Assembly: GCA_052148155.1 (NCBI GenBank)
Contig: JBKQIY010000153.1
Location: forward strand, 1-64,000
From: JBBQER01 sp052148155
GTDB taxonomy: Bacteria; Actinomycetota; Acidimicrobiia; IMCC26256; PALSA-610
Direction: 5' to 3'
DNA: 64,000 bases
A program made the translations under genes and the position numbers. The notes beneath the pieces are model-generated. The model did not search any database and was not told where the DNA came from. It saw only the letters and a list, made by a program, of their open reading frames with translations. This document shows, piece by piece, positions 23,432 to 29,824 of this stretch; within the stretch, counting starts at the first letter, position 1, and each line of letters opens with the position of its first letter.

Positions 23432-23749
23432 CTCGTGAACACGCAGGTCAACGCCGGTTCGAACGTCGCGGAGCGCGAAAGCGCCGGATGTTCATGGCGC
23501 GTTCATGGCACGCGGGTCGACACCCGGGACGCTGGATAAGGACAGCTACGGACAGCGACACAAACTCCTACACGCCTCACGGCTGGGCGATTCCTCTCGA
23601 TCAACGACGCACAGTGCGGATTCCGATGGGACTCCGCAGATGTGCGCATTCGCGTGCCCGCCGAAGAGGCGATCCGTCGGGCTGTAGTCGCCTTGGCGCG
23701 TCGCGATGCGGCGCTGCATCGCTGAAGGCCACACGGCCGAGGAGGACTG
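23432..23749 (+). other. Disturbed region downstream of tRNA-Pro
   Basis: These 318 bases hold no convincing intact gene. A tandem pair of the 11-mer GTTCATGGCRC lies at 23490-23511. Around 23600-23723 one frame reads RFLSINDAQCGF...RIRVPAEEAIRRAVVALARRD and stops 27 bases before the XRE gene; it could be the broken tail of a small protein such as a toxin, but it has no start and no firm family match. Confidence 0.4.
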
Positions 23750-24096
23750 ATGGCCCGAACCACGATCAATGCGCTGAAGAAGCGTCGTCTCGCCGGCGCC
23801 ACAGCTGCCGAGCGCGCCGAGTTCGACGAGACCTACGCGGCCGCGGCGCTTGCGATTCGAGTCGGTGAGCAGATCCGTGACGCTCGCGAGGCGGCCGAGC
23901 TGAGCCAACGTGATCTTGCGCAGCGCATGGGAACCAGCCGAGCGGCGATCGCGCGACTCGAAGCCGGCGGCGTCGGTTCGACCCTCACGACGCTCCAACG
24001 AGCGGCTACTGCGCTCAACCTCGACATCACCGTCGAGCTGCGCCCCGCGAGTTAGAGATCGCTGACACGTGCGTCATGGCGCGTTTACGGCGCGCG
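23492..24096. repeat. Imperfect 23-base direct repeat flanking the XRE gene
   Basis: The stretch 23492-23514 (starting TCATGGCGCGTT) recurs at 24074-24096 with 20 of 23 positions identical, about 580 bases apart. Each copy is itself two degenerate 11-base units. The interval contains the XRE regulator. Such repeats next to a tRNA gene could be integrase arm-type sites or attachment-site remnants. Confidence 0.45.
23750..24055 (+). CDS. XRE-family HTH regulator, antitoxin-like
   Basis: A 101-residue protein. The first 35 residues are a charged helix (MARTTINALKKRRLAGATAAERAEFDETYA). Residues of about 38-90 form a Cro/CI helix-turn-helix (IRDAREAAELSQRDLAQRMGTSRAAIARLE), and a short strand LDITVELRPAS ends the protein. 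This size and layout resemble HigA/antitoxin-type regulators that normally pair with an upstream toxin. Upstream there is only a fragment without a start, so it would be an orphan. A strong AGGAGG stands 5 bases before the ATG. It lies between the direct repeats next to tRNA-Pro, consistent with acquired DNA. Confidence 0.8.
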   Translation: MARTTINALKKRRLAGATAAERAEFDETYAAAALAIRVGEQIRDAREAAELSQRDLAQRMGTSRAAIARLEAGGVGSTLTTLQRAATALNLDITVELRPAS

Positions 24097-24537
24097 CGCC
24101 TCGATTCGGGGTCGTTCGAGCGCGAACGGCAGGGCGGTGCGTCGCCCGGTTTGCGATTTGGGTGGCCCGGACACCTGCCGGCCGCCGACCCCGCGCGTGA
24201 TTGCTCGACGGCGAAGAGCGTCGATCGCAAGAGTCGACGCAGCCGACGCGCAATTACGCCCACTCGCCCCCGACGAGGGGGCGCCACCTGCGGACATGGG
24301 CGTCCGGGGTGACGTCGACCTGGCCGTCGGTGCGCCAGACCTCGGCAACCGCATCCGCCCAGGCAAGAGCGCACCTGGGTGGCCGAAGACCCGTCGGCCA
24401 GTAGGCGTCCGACCTCGAGCAAGGCACTGAGGTCGCGTGACCTCAGCAACCGGAAGACGGGCAGGCGGACCACCGGCGTCCGAAGTGTTGCTTCACCTTT
24501 CGCGCTCGTTATGTGTTCGTGATAGGTCTGGTAGCGC
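24056..24537. other. 482 bases without a convincing gene
   Basis: The stretch holds the right copy of the direct repeat (24074-24096). On the minus strand between about 24250 and 24530, pieces of a plausible protein appear in different frames (RLPVFRLLRSRDLSALLEVGRLL, then AVAEVWRTDGQVDVTPDAHVRRW), which may be a decayed gene of unknown family. Confidence 0.35.
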
Positions 24538-25050
24538 ATGACGGATGGCGACAAGCTTCGCGGTGATCTCGCTGGATCAGCGCCGGTGCCCGCGATGTAT
24601 GCGCTCTCGGCTGTCGTTTATGCGGAGCGGGGCGACGAGATCCTCTTGCTCAAAAGAGCGCAGGGATCAGCGTTGGCCGGTCAGTTTTTCCTGCCTGGAG
24701 GGCTGGTCGAGCGCGGGGAGTTACCCGAAGACGGTGCACGCCGCGAGCTGGCCGAGGAAGCGGGGATTGAGATCGACGGCGAGCTTGAGCTCGTCGGTTG
24801 TTACCCGATGCACGTCTACGGCTACGACGTGCTGCAACTTTCGTATCGAGGCGCAGTAGCCGAGCGCAGCTCGGTTGTGATCAGTCACGAGCACGACGCC
24901 GCGCAGTGGGTAAAGGCACCGGACATGCGTGCCCTGCTCACCGATGACGTCATCGAACAGATCGCGGGGGGCGATGATCGCGTGGTCGACTTGGTGCGCG
25001 GCGTACGCACAGACCTCGACCGATATCTGCGGCGAGTCGGTCGCGTCTGA
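24538..25050 (+). CDS. NUDIX hydrolase
   Basis: A 170-residue hydrolase of nucleoside-diphosphate-linked substrates. The Nudix box is complete: GGLVERGELPEDGARRELAEEAGI fits G-x5-E-x7-REUxEExGU, so Mg-dependent pyrophosphatase activity is expected. LLLKRAQGSALAGQFFLPGG precedes it. The substrate cannot be told; related proteins sanitise nucleotides or cleave NADH or ADP-ribose. ATG 24538 has no clear ribosome site and GATAGGT lies about 15 bases upstream. The next 210 bases to the DAHP synthase stop hold nothing convincing. It lies at the edge of the disturbed tRNA-Pro region and may be part of it. Confidence 0.9.
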   Translation: MTDGDKLRGDLAGSAPVPAMYALSAVVYAERGDEILLLKRAQGSALAGQFFLPGGLVERGELPEDGARRELAEEAGIEIDGELELVGCYPMHVYGYDVLQLSYRGAVAERSSVVISHEHDAAQWVKAPDMRALLTDDVIEQIAGGDDRVVDLVRGVRTDLDRYLRRVGRV

Positions 25051-25260
25051 CGGAGCGCCTTAACTCAGGCTTCGGCGTCGGAAGCCGCTTTCCGTGTCGG
25101 TCGCGAGCGTCAGGCGTTTGGGACACGCGGCGGCGTCGTTCTGGCAGCTCGGGTTGATGGTGTCACACGTCTTAGCGAACCCGGACAGTCTGAGACGGGT
25201 CGCGATTCAGGCGCGGCTGCAGGTATCGGAGCTCTATCGCGCCTGCGAGCCGGCACGCGA

Positions 25261-26352
25261 TCAACGCGATGCGGACAGGCCCGCCAGCTCCCGCCTGCGG
25301 GCAACCGCTTCGGCTAGCTGATCGAGCACGACCTCCGTCGTGTCCCAGCCGATGCACGCGTCCGTGACGCTCTGCCCGTAGACGAGCGACTTCGCCCCCT
25401 CGGGTCCGAGGTCCTGACGACCCGACACCAGGAAGCTCTCGAGCATCAATCCGACGATGCCTTGCATGCCGGCAACGATGCGCGCCGCGATGTCGTCGGC
25501 GACGAGAGATTGAATCCGATAGTCCTTGCCGCTGTTGCCGTGGCTGGCATCAATCACGACGCGCGGCGTGAGACCGGCACGTCCCAAGCGATCGAGCGCG
25601 TCAGCGACGCTCGCCTGGTCGTAGTTCGGCCCGGAAGAACCGCCGCGCAGCACGACATGACAATCGGGGTTGCCGCTGGTCTCGAAGATCGCCGCTCGGC
25701 CGTCGTCGGTGATCCCCGGGAACACCTGCGGACCGGCAGCCGCGGCGACCGCGTCGACAGCACCCTGCACGTCTCCTTCGGTTGAGTTCTTGAATCCGAT
25801 CGGCATCGAGAGCCCGCTCGCGAGCTGACGGTGGATCTGACTCTGCGCGGTGCGAGCACCGATTGCGGCCCAGCTCACCGCGTCGGCGAGGTATTGCGGC
25901 GTGATCGGGTCGAGGAACTCACATCCCACCGCCAAGCCGAGCGAGAGCACGTCGAGCACGAATGCGCGCGCGGCGAACAGTCCGTCGTTCACACGGAAGC
26001 TTTCGTCGAGCCCAGGGTCGTTGATGAGGCCTTTCCACCCGACCGTCGTGCGCGGCTTCTCGAAGTAGACGCGCATCACGATGTCGAGCTCGCGCCGGTG
26101 ACGATCGACCACCGTCGCGAGCCGCTGCGCGTAGTCGAGCGCGGCTGCAGGGTCGTGAATCGAGCAGGGTCCGACGACGACGAGCAGCCGGTCATCCACG
26201 CCGTCGAGGATCGCACCGACCGACCGGCGGCCGCGGGCGACGATCTCTCGGTTGGTTTCGGTCAGTGGCAAGTCGGCGCGCAGCTCACCTGGGGAAACGA
26301 GCGAACGGATGCCGGTGATGCGCAGATTGCGGGTGGGATCGGTCGGGTCCAC
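25261..26352 (-). CDS. aroG: 3-deoxy-7-phosphoheptulonate (DAHP) synthase, class I
   Basis: A 363-residue first enzyme of the shikimate pathway, condensing phosphoenolpyruvate and erythrose 4-phosphate. It is of the AroF/G/H type, shown by VVVGPCSIHDPAAALDYA, MRVYFEKPRTTVGWKGLINDP, SQIHRQLASGLSMPIGFKN, DCHVVLRGG, VIDASHGNSGKDY and LVYGQSVTDACIGW. Class I enzymes are usually inhibited by one aromatic amino acid; which one is not evident. GTG 26352 was chosen because GGAAGGA lies 8 bases upstream. The leader contains a peptide with consecutive Tyr-Leu-Trp-Phe codons and a terminator-like hairpin, so transcription is probably controlled by attenuation. Confidence 0.94.
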   Translation of the reverse strand: MDPTDPTRNLRITGIRSLVSPGELRADLPLTETNREIVARGRRSVGAILDGVDDRLLVVVGPCSIHDPAAALDYAQRLATVVDRHRRELDIVMRVYFEKPRTTVGWKGLINDPGLDESFRVNDGLFAARAFVLDVLSLGLAVGCEFLDPITPQYLADAVSWAAIGARTAQSQIHRQLASGLSMPIGFKNSTEGDVQGAVDAVAAAAGPQVFPGITDDGRAAIFETSGNPDCHVVLRGGSSGPNYDQASVADALDRLGRAGLTPRVVIDASHGNSGKDYRIQSLVADDIAARIVAGMQGIVGLMLESFLVSGRQDLGPEGAKSLVYGQSVTDACIGWDTTEVVLDQLAEAVARRRELAGLSASR

Positions 26353-26367
26353 GGCGGTGTTCCTTCC

Positions 26368-26402
26368 GCAAGCCGCTCGATCCTCAAGGGCGACCGGCTT
26401 GC
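26368..26402 (-). promoter_or_regulatory. Candidate hairpin next to the aroG ribosome-binding site
   Basis: On the minus strand GCAAGCC (26402-26396) can pair with GGCTTGC (26374-26368), which directly abuts the Shine-Dalgarno GGAAGGA (26367-26361). A second copy of GGCTTGC lies in the loop of the upstream terminator-like hairpin (26439-26433), so the middle segment has two alternative partners. This could link the attenuator to translation. Confidence 0.45.
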
Positions 26403-26410
26403 CTCGTTCG

Positions 26411-26449
26411 GGCAAAGCAAAAGGCAGAGGCCGCAAGCCCCTGCCTCTG
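26411..26449 (-). terminator. Attenuator terminator upstream of aroG
   Basis: On the minus strand CAGAGGC (26449-26443) pairs with GCCTCTG (26431-26425) across an 11-base loop, and is followed by CCTTTTGCTTT. This is one of the few U-rich hairpins in the window and lies between the leader peptide stop and the aroG start, where an intrinsic attenuator is expected. Confidence 0.7.
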
Positions 26450-26472
26450 GAAACCGGTCGGGATGGCAGTGC

Positions 26473-26538
26473 TCAGCGCGTGGTTGCGCTCCGAGCCCCA
26501 TCCGGGACCGGCTCATCAAACCACAGATAGCGCTGCAC
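26473..26538 (-). CDS. Aromatic leader peptide (21 aa) of aroG
   Basis: A 22-codon frame starting at GTG 26538 and ending at TGA 26475-26473. The peptide begins MQRYLWFDEP and has Tyr, Trp and Phe within four residues (codons at 26529-26518), which is the expected sensor of aromatic aminoacyl-tRNA supply. TACCTT ends 6 bases before the GTG, so the leader is probably translated from a leaderless transcript. Past the stop comes a terminator-like hairpin and then aroG. Stems that could act as pause or antiterminator structures include GAGCC/GGCTC within the peptide gene and the competing AGCGC/GCGCT. Confidence 0.75.
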   Translation of the reverse strand: MQRYLWFDEPVPDGARSATTR

Positions 26539-26544
26539 GAAGCG

Positions 26545-26550
26545 AAGGTA
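26545..26550 (-). promoter_or_regulatory. -10 element of the aroG leader promoter
   Basis: TACCTT on the minus strand ends 6 bases before the GTG of the leader peptide, the same geometry as at five other starts in the window. The 320-base region between aroG and the divergent phosphoesterase is otherwise without genes. Confidence 0.55.
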
Positions 26551-26722
26551 CCAGACCGGATCCGGCGGCCGCTCCGGACTTTCAGTCCGCGCCGTCCCAT
26601 CCCCATCGATGCCGGCGTCGAGTAATCACATTTGATGAGCCCGCGCGTGTCGACGTCACCTAGATGAATGCCGTATGGACAACTCATGGCATCGAGGTTT
26701 TGTTCGTGTCACTATGCGCGTC

Positions 26723-28318
26723 ATGACCGATGAACTCAGTCGCAGACAGGTTTTGGCCGGGGGTCTTGGGGCAGCCGCCGTCTTCGGCCTGTCGAGATCC
26801 AAACTCCTCAAAGCGGGCCAAGAACTCGCGACGAGGGCGGCCGCGACACCGGCGGCCGGTTCCGACCTCGGCGCCGTCGAGCACGTCGTGTTCCTCATGC
26901 ACGAGAACCGGTCGTTCGACCATTACTTCGGTGCCCTCGGAGGCGTCGACGGCTTCAACGCCAAATCGGCCGCGTTCGCGCAACCCTGGCCGGGGAGCGG
27001 GCACGCCAAGACGTTGCTGCCTTTCCACCTCGATTCAGTGAAATCCCTGGCCGAGTGCACCAACGATCTGTCGCACTCCTGGCAAGCCGAGCACGCGTCC
27101 TGGAACCGCGGGGCGATGAACAGTTTCGTGTCGACCCACACATCCACCACGTACGAGGGGCCGGCCGAGGGCACGTTGACGATGGGTTACTACACGAACG
27201 CCGACCTGCCCTTCTATTACGCATTGGCGGAGCACTTCACGATCTGCGATCGCTACTTCTGTTCGGTGCTCGGGCCGACCCATCCCAACCGTCTGCTTCA
27301 GATGACCGGCACCTTGGACCCCGCCGGCACGGCCGGCGGACCGATTCTCGTCACCAACGGCAACATCCTCACGAGCACGGACCTGGCGCCCGAGTTCACC
27401 TGCTCGTGGACGACGATGCCCGAAGTGCTCCAAGACGCCGGAGTGAGCTGGAAGGTGTACAACCCGTTCGGTCCGACCTACCAGCCCGGCAACAGCCTGT
27501 CGATGCTGACATGCAAGAACACGTTGATGTACTTCGAGCAGTATCAGCAGTCGGTCAACCCGACCCTCTACCAGAACGCGTTCGAGAACTACGGACCCAA
27601 CGTTCCGACGAACAACTCGGGCCTTACGGAGCAAGGTCCGAACACCTTTGCGAGCGACATCGCCAACAACACGCTCCCGGCCGTGTCGTGGATCATCCCG
27701 CCCGTCGGCTACGACGAACACCCGCCCGCGCCGCCCGCCCTCGGCGAGTGGTACTCGTCGCAGATACTCGCGACGCTCATGTCGAACCCCGAGGTATGGG
27801 CCAGCACCGTGTTGTTCATCATGTACGACGAGAACGACGGCTGGTTCGATCACGTCGCGCCGCCCACTGCGCCGCCCGGCACTCCCGGCGAGTACGTCAC
27901 CGCGTCGTCATTGTCGAAGACCAACCCCGGACCGATTGGCCTCGGTTTCAGAGTCCCCATGCTGGTCGTCTCGCCGTTCAGTACGGGCGGTTGGGTCTGC
28001 TCCGACGTTTTCGACCACACCTCGCAACTGCAGTTCCTCGCCGAACGTTTCGGTGTCGTGGTGCCCAACATCTCGGCATGGCGAAAGAAGACCGTCGGCG
28101 ACCTCACCTCGACGTTGCCCACACTGGCCGCTCCGGTGACCGCGCTCCCGACGCTGCCCGCGACGTCATCCGACATCAAGAAGGCGCCGATCGCGGGTGA
28201 ATGCACTTCGGGCGAGCTGCTCGAGCTCAGCCCGAAGAAGCCGACGCCCTACCCCATCCCGAAGGTTCAAAAGCAGCCGACACAAGCACACGGCACACTC
28301 AAGCGCACACCGAGCTGA
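26723..28318 (+). CDS. TAT-exported phosphoesterase (phospholipase C / acid phosphatase family)
   Basis: A 531-residue exported enzyme of the phospholipase C phosphoesterase family, which includes mycobacterial PLCs. A twin-arginine signal (ELSRRQVLAGGLGAAAVFG) leads to the family N-terminus VEHVVFLMHENRSFDHYFG with the metal-binding Glu and Asn. Further blocks are GPTHPNRLLQMTG, WIIPPVGYDEHPP, IMYDENDGWFDHVAPP and LGFRVPMLVVSPFS. It probably cleaves phosphate esters in the envelope or outside; lipid specificity is unproven. ATG 26723 is favoured because it leaves a normal n-region; ATGs at 26675 and 26714 are in frame. It is divergent from aroG. A related protein lies at 47 kb. Confidence 0.9.
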   Translation: MTDELSRRQVLAGGLGAAAVFGLSRSKLLKAGQELATRAAATPAAGSDLGAVEHVVFLMHENRSFDHYFGALGGVDGFNAKSAAFAQPWPGSGHAKTLLPFHLDSVKSLAECTNDLSHSWQAEHASWNRGAMNSFVSTHTSTTYEGPAEGTLTMGYYTNADLPFYYALAEHFTICDRYFCSVLGPTHPNRLLQMTGTLDPAGTAGGPILVTNGNILTSTDLAPEFTCSWTTMPEVLQDAGVSWKVYNPFGPTYQPGNSLSMLTCKNTLMYFEQYQQSVNPTLYQNAFENYGPNVPTNNSGLTEQGPNTFASDIANNTLPAVSWIIPPVGYDEHPPAPPALGEWYSSQILATLMSNPEVWASTVLFIMYDENDGWFDHVAPPTAPPGTPGEYVTASSLSKTNPGPIGLGFRVPMLVVSPFSTGGWVCSDVFDHTSQLQFLAERFGVVVPNISAWRKKTVGDLTSTLPTLAAPVTALPTLPATSSDIKKAPIAGECTSGELLELSPKKPTPYPIPKVQKQPTQAHGTLKRTPS

Positions 28319-28484
28319 CACGCGACCCATGCGCCCTCGAAATACCGAACATGCTGTGATCGGCGCGCAGAGCGAAATTCTCGGTTCCTACAGGGAGCGT
28401 CACGCAGGTGGGTCGTAGTCAGGGGCCCGTGATTCTGCGTCACCGACGGCGCATTTTCCCCTTGCGGAGGTCCGGGTGACTCCA

Positions 28485-28503
28485 TAGTATACCCAGTATG
28501 CTA
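28485..28503. promoter_or_regulatory. PadR-type operator palindrome
   Basis: TAGTATAC-CCA-GTATGCTA is a near-perfect inverted repeat (one mismatch in 8-base arms). It stands 18 bases before the GTG of the PadR regulator and is strikingly AT-rich for this genome. It covers the expected -10 region, so binding would block transcription of the regulator and the ABC genes it overlaps. Confidence 0.75.
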
Positions 28504-28520
28504 CTTCATGAGTTCTGGCT

Positions 28521-29105
28521 GTGAGCGTCCGGCACGCCTTGCTGGCGTTGTTGAGTGATGGACCGAAGTACGGGTTGCAGCTTCGTCAGGAGTTCGAGGA
28601 CCGAACGGGCGAGGTGTGGCCGTTGAACGTCGGGCAGGTGTACACGACGCTGCAACGGCTCGAGCGGGACGGGCTCGTCGAGTCCGACGACGACGGCGAC
28701 GAGGGCCCCCAGCGCGGCTTTCGGATCACGGCCGAGGGTGCGGCGGAACTGGCGACGTGGTTGCGCACTCCGCCGGACATGACGTCGCCGCCTCGCGACG
28801 AGCTGGTCATCAAGGTCTTGGTCGCGCTGCGGCTGCCTGGTGTCGACGTACGCGACGTGGTGCAGGTGCACCGGCGCTACGTCGTGGAGCTCATGCAACA
28901 GTGGACGCGTCTGAAAGACGGTGCCGCCGAACACGAGATCGGGTTCTTGTTGGTCGTCGATGCCGAGCTGTTCCGGCTCGATTCGGTGATTCGATGGCTC
29001 GACGCGGCCGATGGCCGCCTGGCGCGGCTCGCGGCGGATCCGCCGGCGCCGGCCGGGCCCGAGTTGGCGCCGCGGCTGCGTCGAAGGTCGGGGGTGCGGC
29101 GATGA
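28521..29105 (+). CDS. PadR-family transcriptional regulator
   Basis: A 194-residue repressor. The N-terminal winged helix (VRHALLALLSDGPKYGLQLRQEFEDRTGEVWPLNVGQVYTTLQRLERDGLVE) is the PadR signature. The C-terminal half is helical (DVVQVHRRYVVELMQQWTRL...EIGFLLVVDAELFRLDSVIRWLDAAD) and forms the dimer and ligand region of Vinculin-like PadR proteins. The stop overlaps the ATG of the ABC ATPase (ATGA), so it is co-expressed with the exporter and probably represses the operon through the palindrome just upstream. PadR-ABC operons often respond to toxic compounds exported by the pump. Start GTG 28521 has no good ribosome site. Confidence 0.92.
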   Translation: MSVRHALLALLSDGPKYGLQLRQEFEDRTGEVWPLNVGQVYTTLQRLERDGLVESDDDGDEGPQRGFRITAEGAAELATWLRTPPDMTSPPRDELVIKVLVALRLPGVDVRDVVQVHRRYVVELMQQWTRLKDGAAEHEIGFLLVVDAELFRLDSVIRWLDAADGRLARLAADPPAPAGPELAPRLRRRSGVRR

Positions 29106-29824
29106 GCGCGCTCGAGCTGCGGGACGTGTCCAAGGTGTACGGCGAAGGCGCGAACGAGGTACACGCGTTGCGCGGTGTCGACCTCTCGGTTGACGCGGGC
29201 GCGCTGGTGGCGGTGATGGGGCCCAGCGGTTCGGGGAAGAGCACGCTGTTGACGATCGCGGGAAGCCTCGAGGTACCGACCGGCGGTCAGGTGATGATCG
29301 ACGGCGTCACCGTGTCGGCGATGTCGCGCAATGACCGGGCCCGTTTGCGGCGCCGGTCGATCGGCTACGTGTTCCAGGATTTCAATCTGTTGGCCGGCTT
29401 GAGCGCGTTGGAGAACGTCTGCCTGCCGATGGAACTCGACGGCATCGGAGCGCGCAAGGCGCGTCTCGCCGGGATGGAAGCACTCGAACAGCTCGGGCTC
29501 ACCGATCGCGCGTCGAGCTTTCCCGATGAGCTCTCGGGTGGAGAACGACAACGCGTCGCGATCGCGCGCGCGGTCGTGGGAGATCGACATCTGCTGCTTG
29601 CGGACGAACCGTCCGGTGCGCTCGATTCCGCAAATGCTGAGGCCGTGATCCGGCTCATCCGCGCCGCGTGTCAGCGCGGCGTCGCGGGCGTGGTGGTCAC
29701 CCACGATGCGCAACTGGCGTCGTGGGCCGACCGGGTGGTGTTCCTGCGCGACGGGCGCGTCGCGGATCAAACGATGCCGCTCGCCGGACCTGAGTCGCTG
29801 CTCGCGCCCGAACGGACGCCGTGA
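29102..29824 (+). CDS. LolD/MacB-type ABC transporter ATP-binding protein
   Basis: A 240-residue ATPase with Walker A GPSGSGKST, Q-loop FQDFNLLAGLSALENVCLP, signature LSGGERQR, Walker B HLLLADEPSGALD and H-loop VTHD. The subclass is that pairing with FtsX-like permeases. It is the middle gene of a tightly overlapping padR-ATPase-permease operon: its ATG overlaps the padR stop and its stop overlaps the permease GTG, each by 4 bases. The first 10 residues match the family start (MSALELRDVSKVYGEG), confirming the start. The role is to energise the downstream 852-residue permease. Confidence 0.94.
   Translation: MSALELRDVSKVYGEGANEVHALRGVDLSVDAGALVAVMGPSGSGKSTLLTIAGSLEVPTGGQVMIDGVTVSAMSRNDRARLRRRSIGYVFQDFNLLAGLSALENVCLPMELDGIGARKARLAGMEALEQLGLTDRASSFPDELSGGERQRVAIARAVVGDRHLLLADEPSGALDSANAEAVIRLIRAACQRGVAGVVVTHDAQLASWADRVVFLRDGRVADQTMPLAGPESLLAPERTP

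Noticed and set aside
23590..23723. A toxin partner (Doc/HigB type) for the XRE regulator
   Set aside because: The frame has no start codon and the similarity is too weak to name a family; recorded only as a disturbed region.
25094..25321. A 75-codon frame between the NUDIX gene and DAHP synthase
   Set aside because: It runs into the DAHP synthase end on the other strand, has no ribosome site and no recognisable motif.
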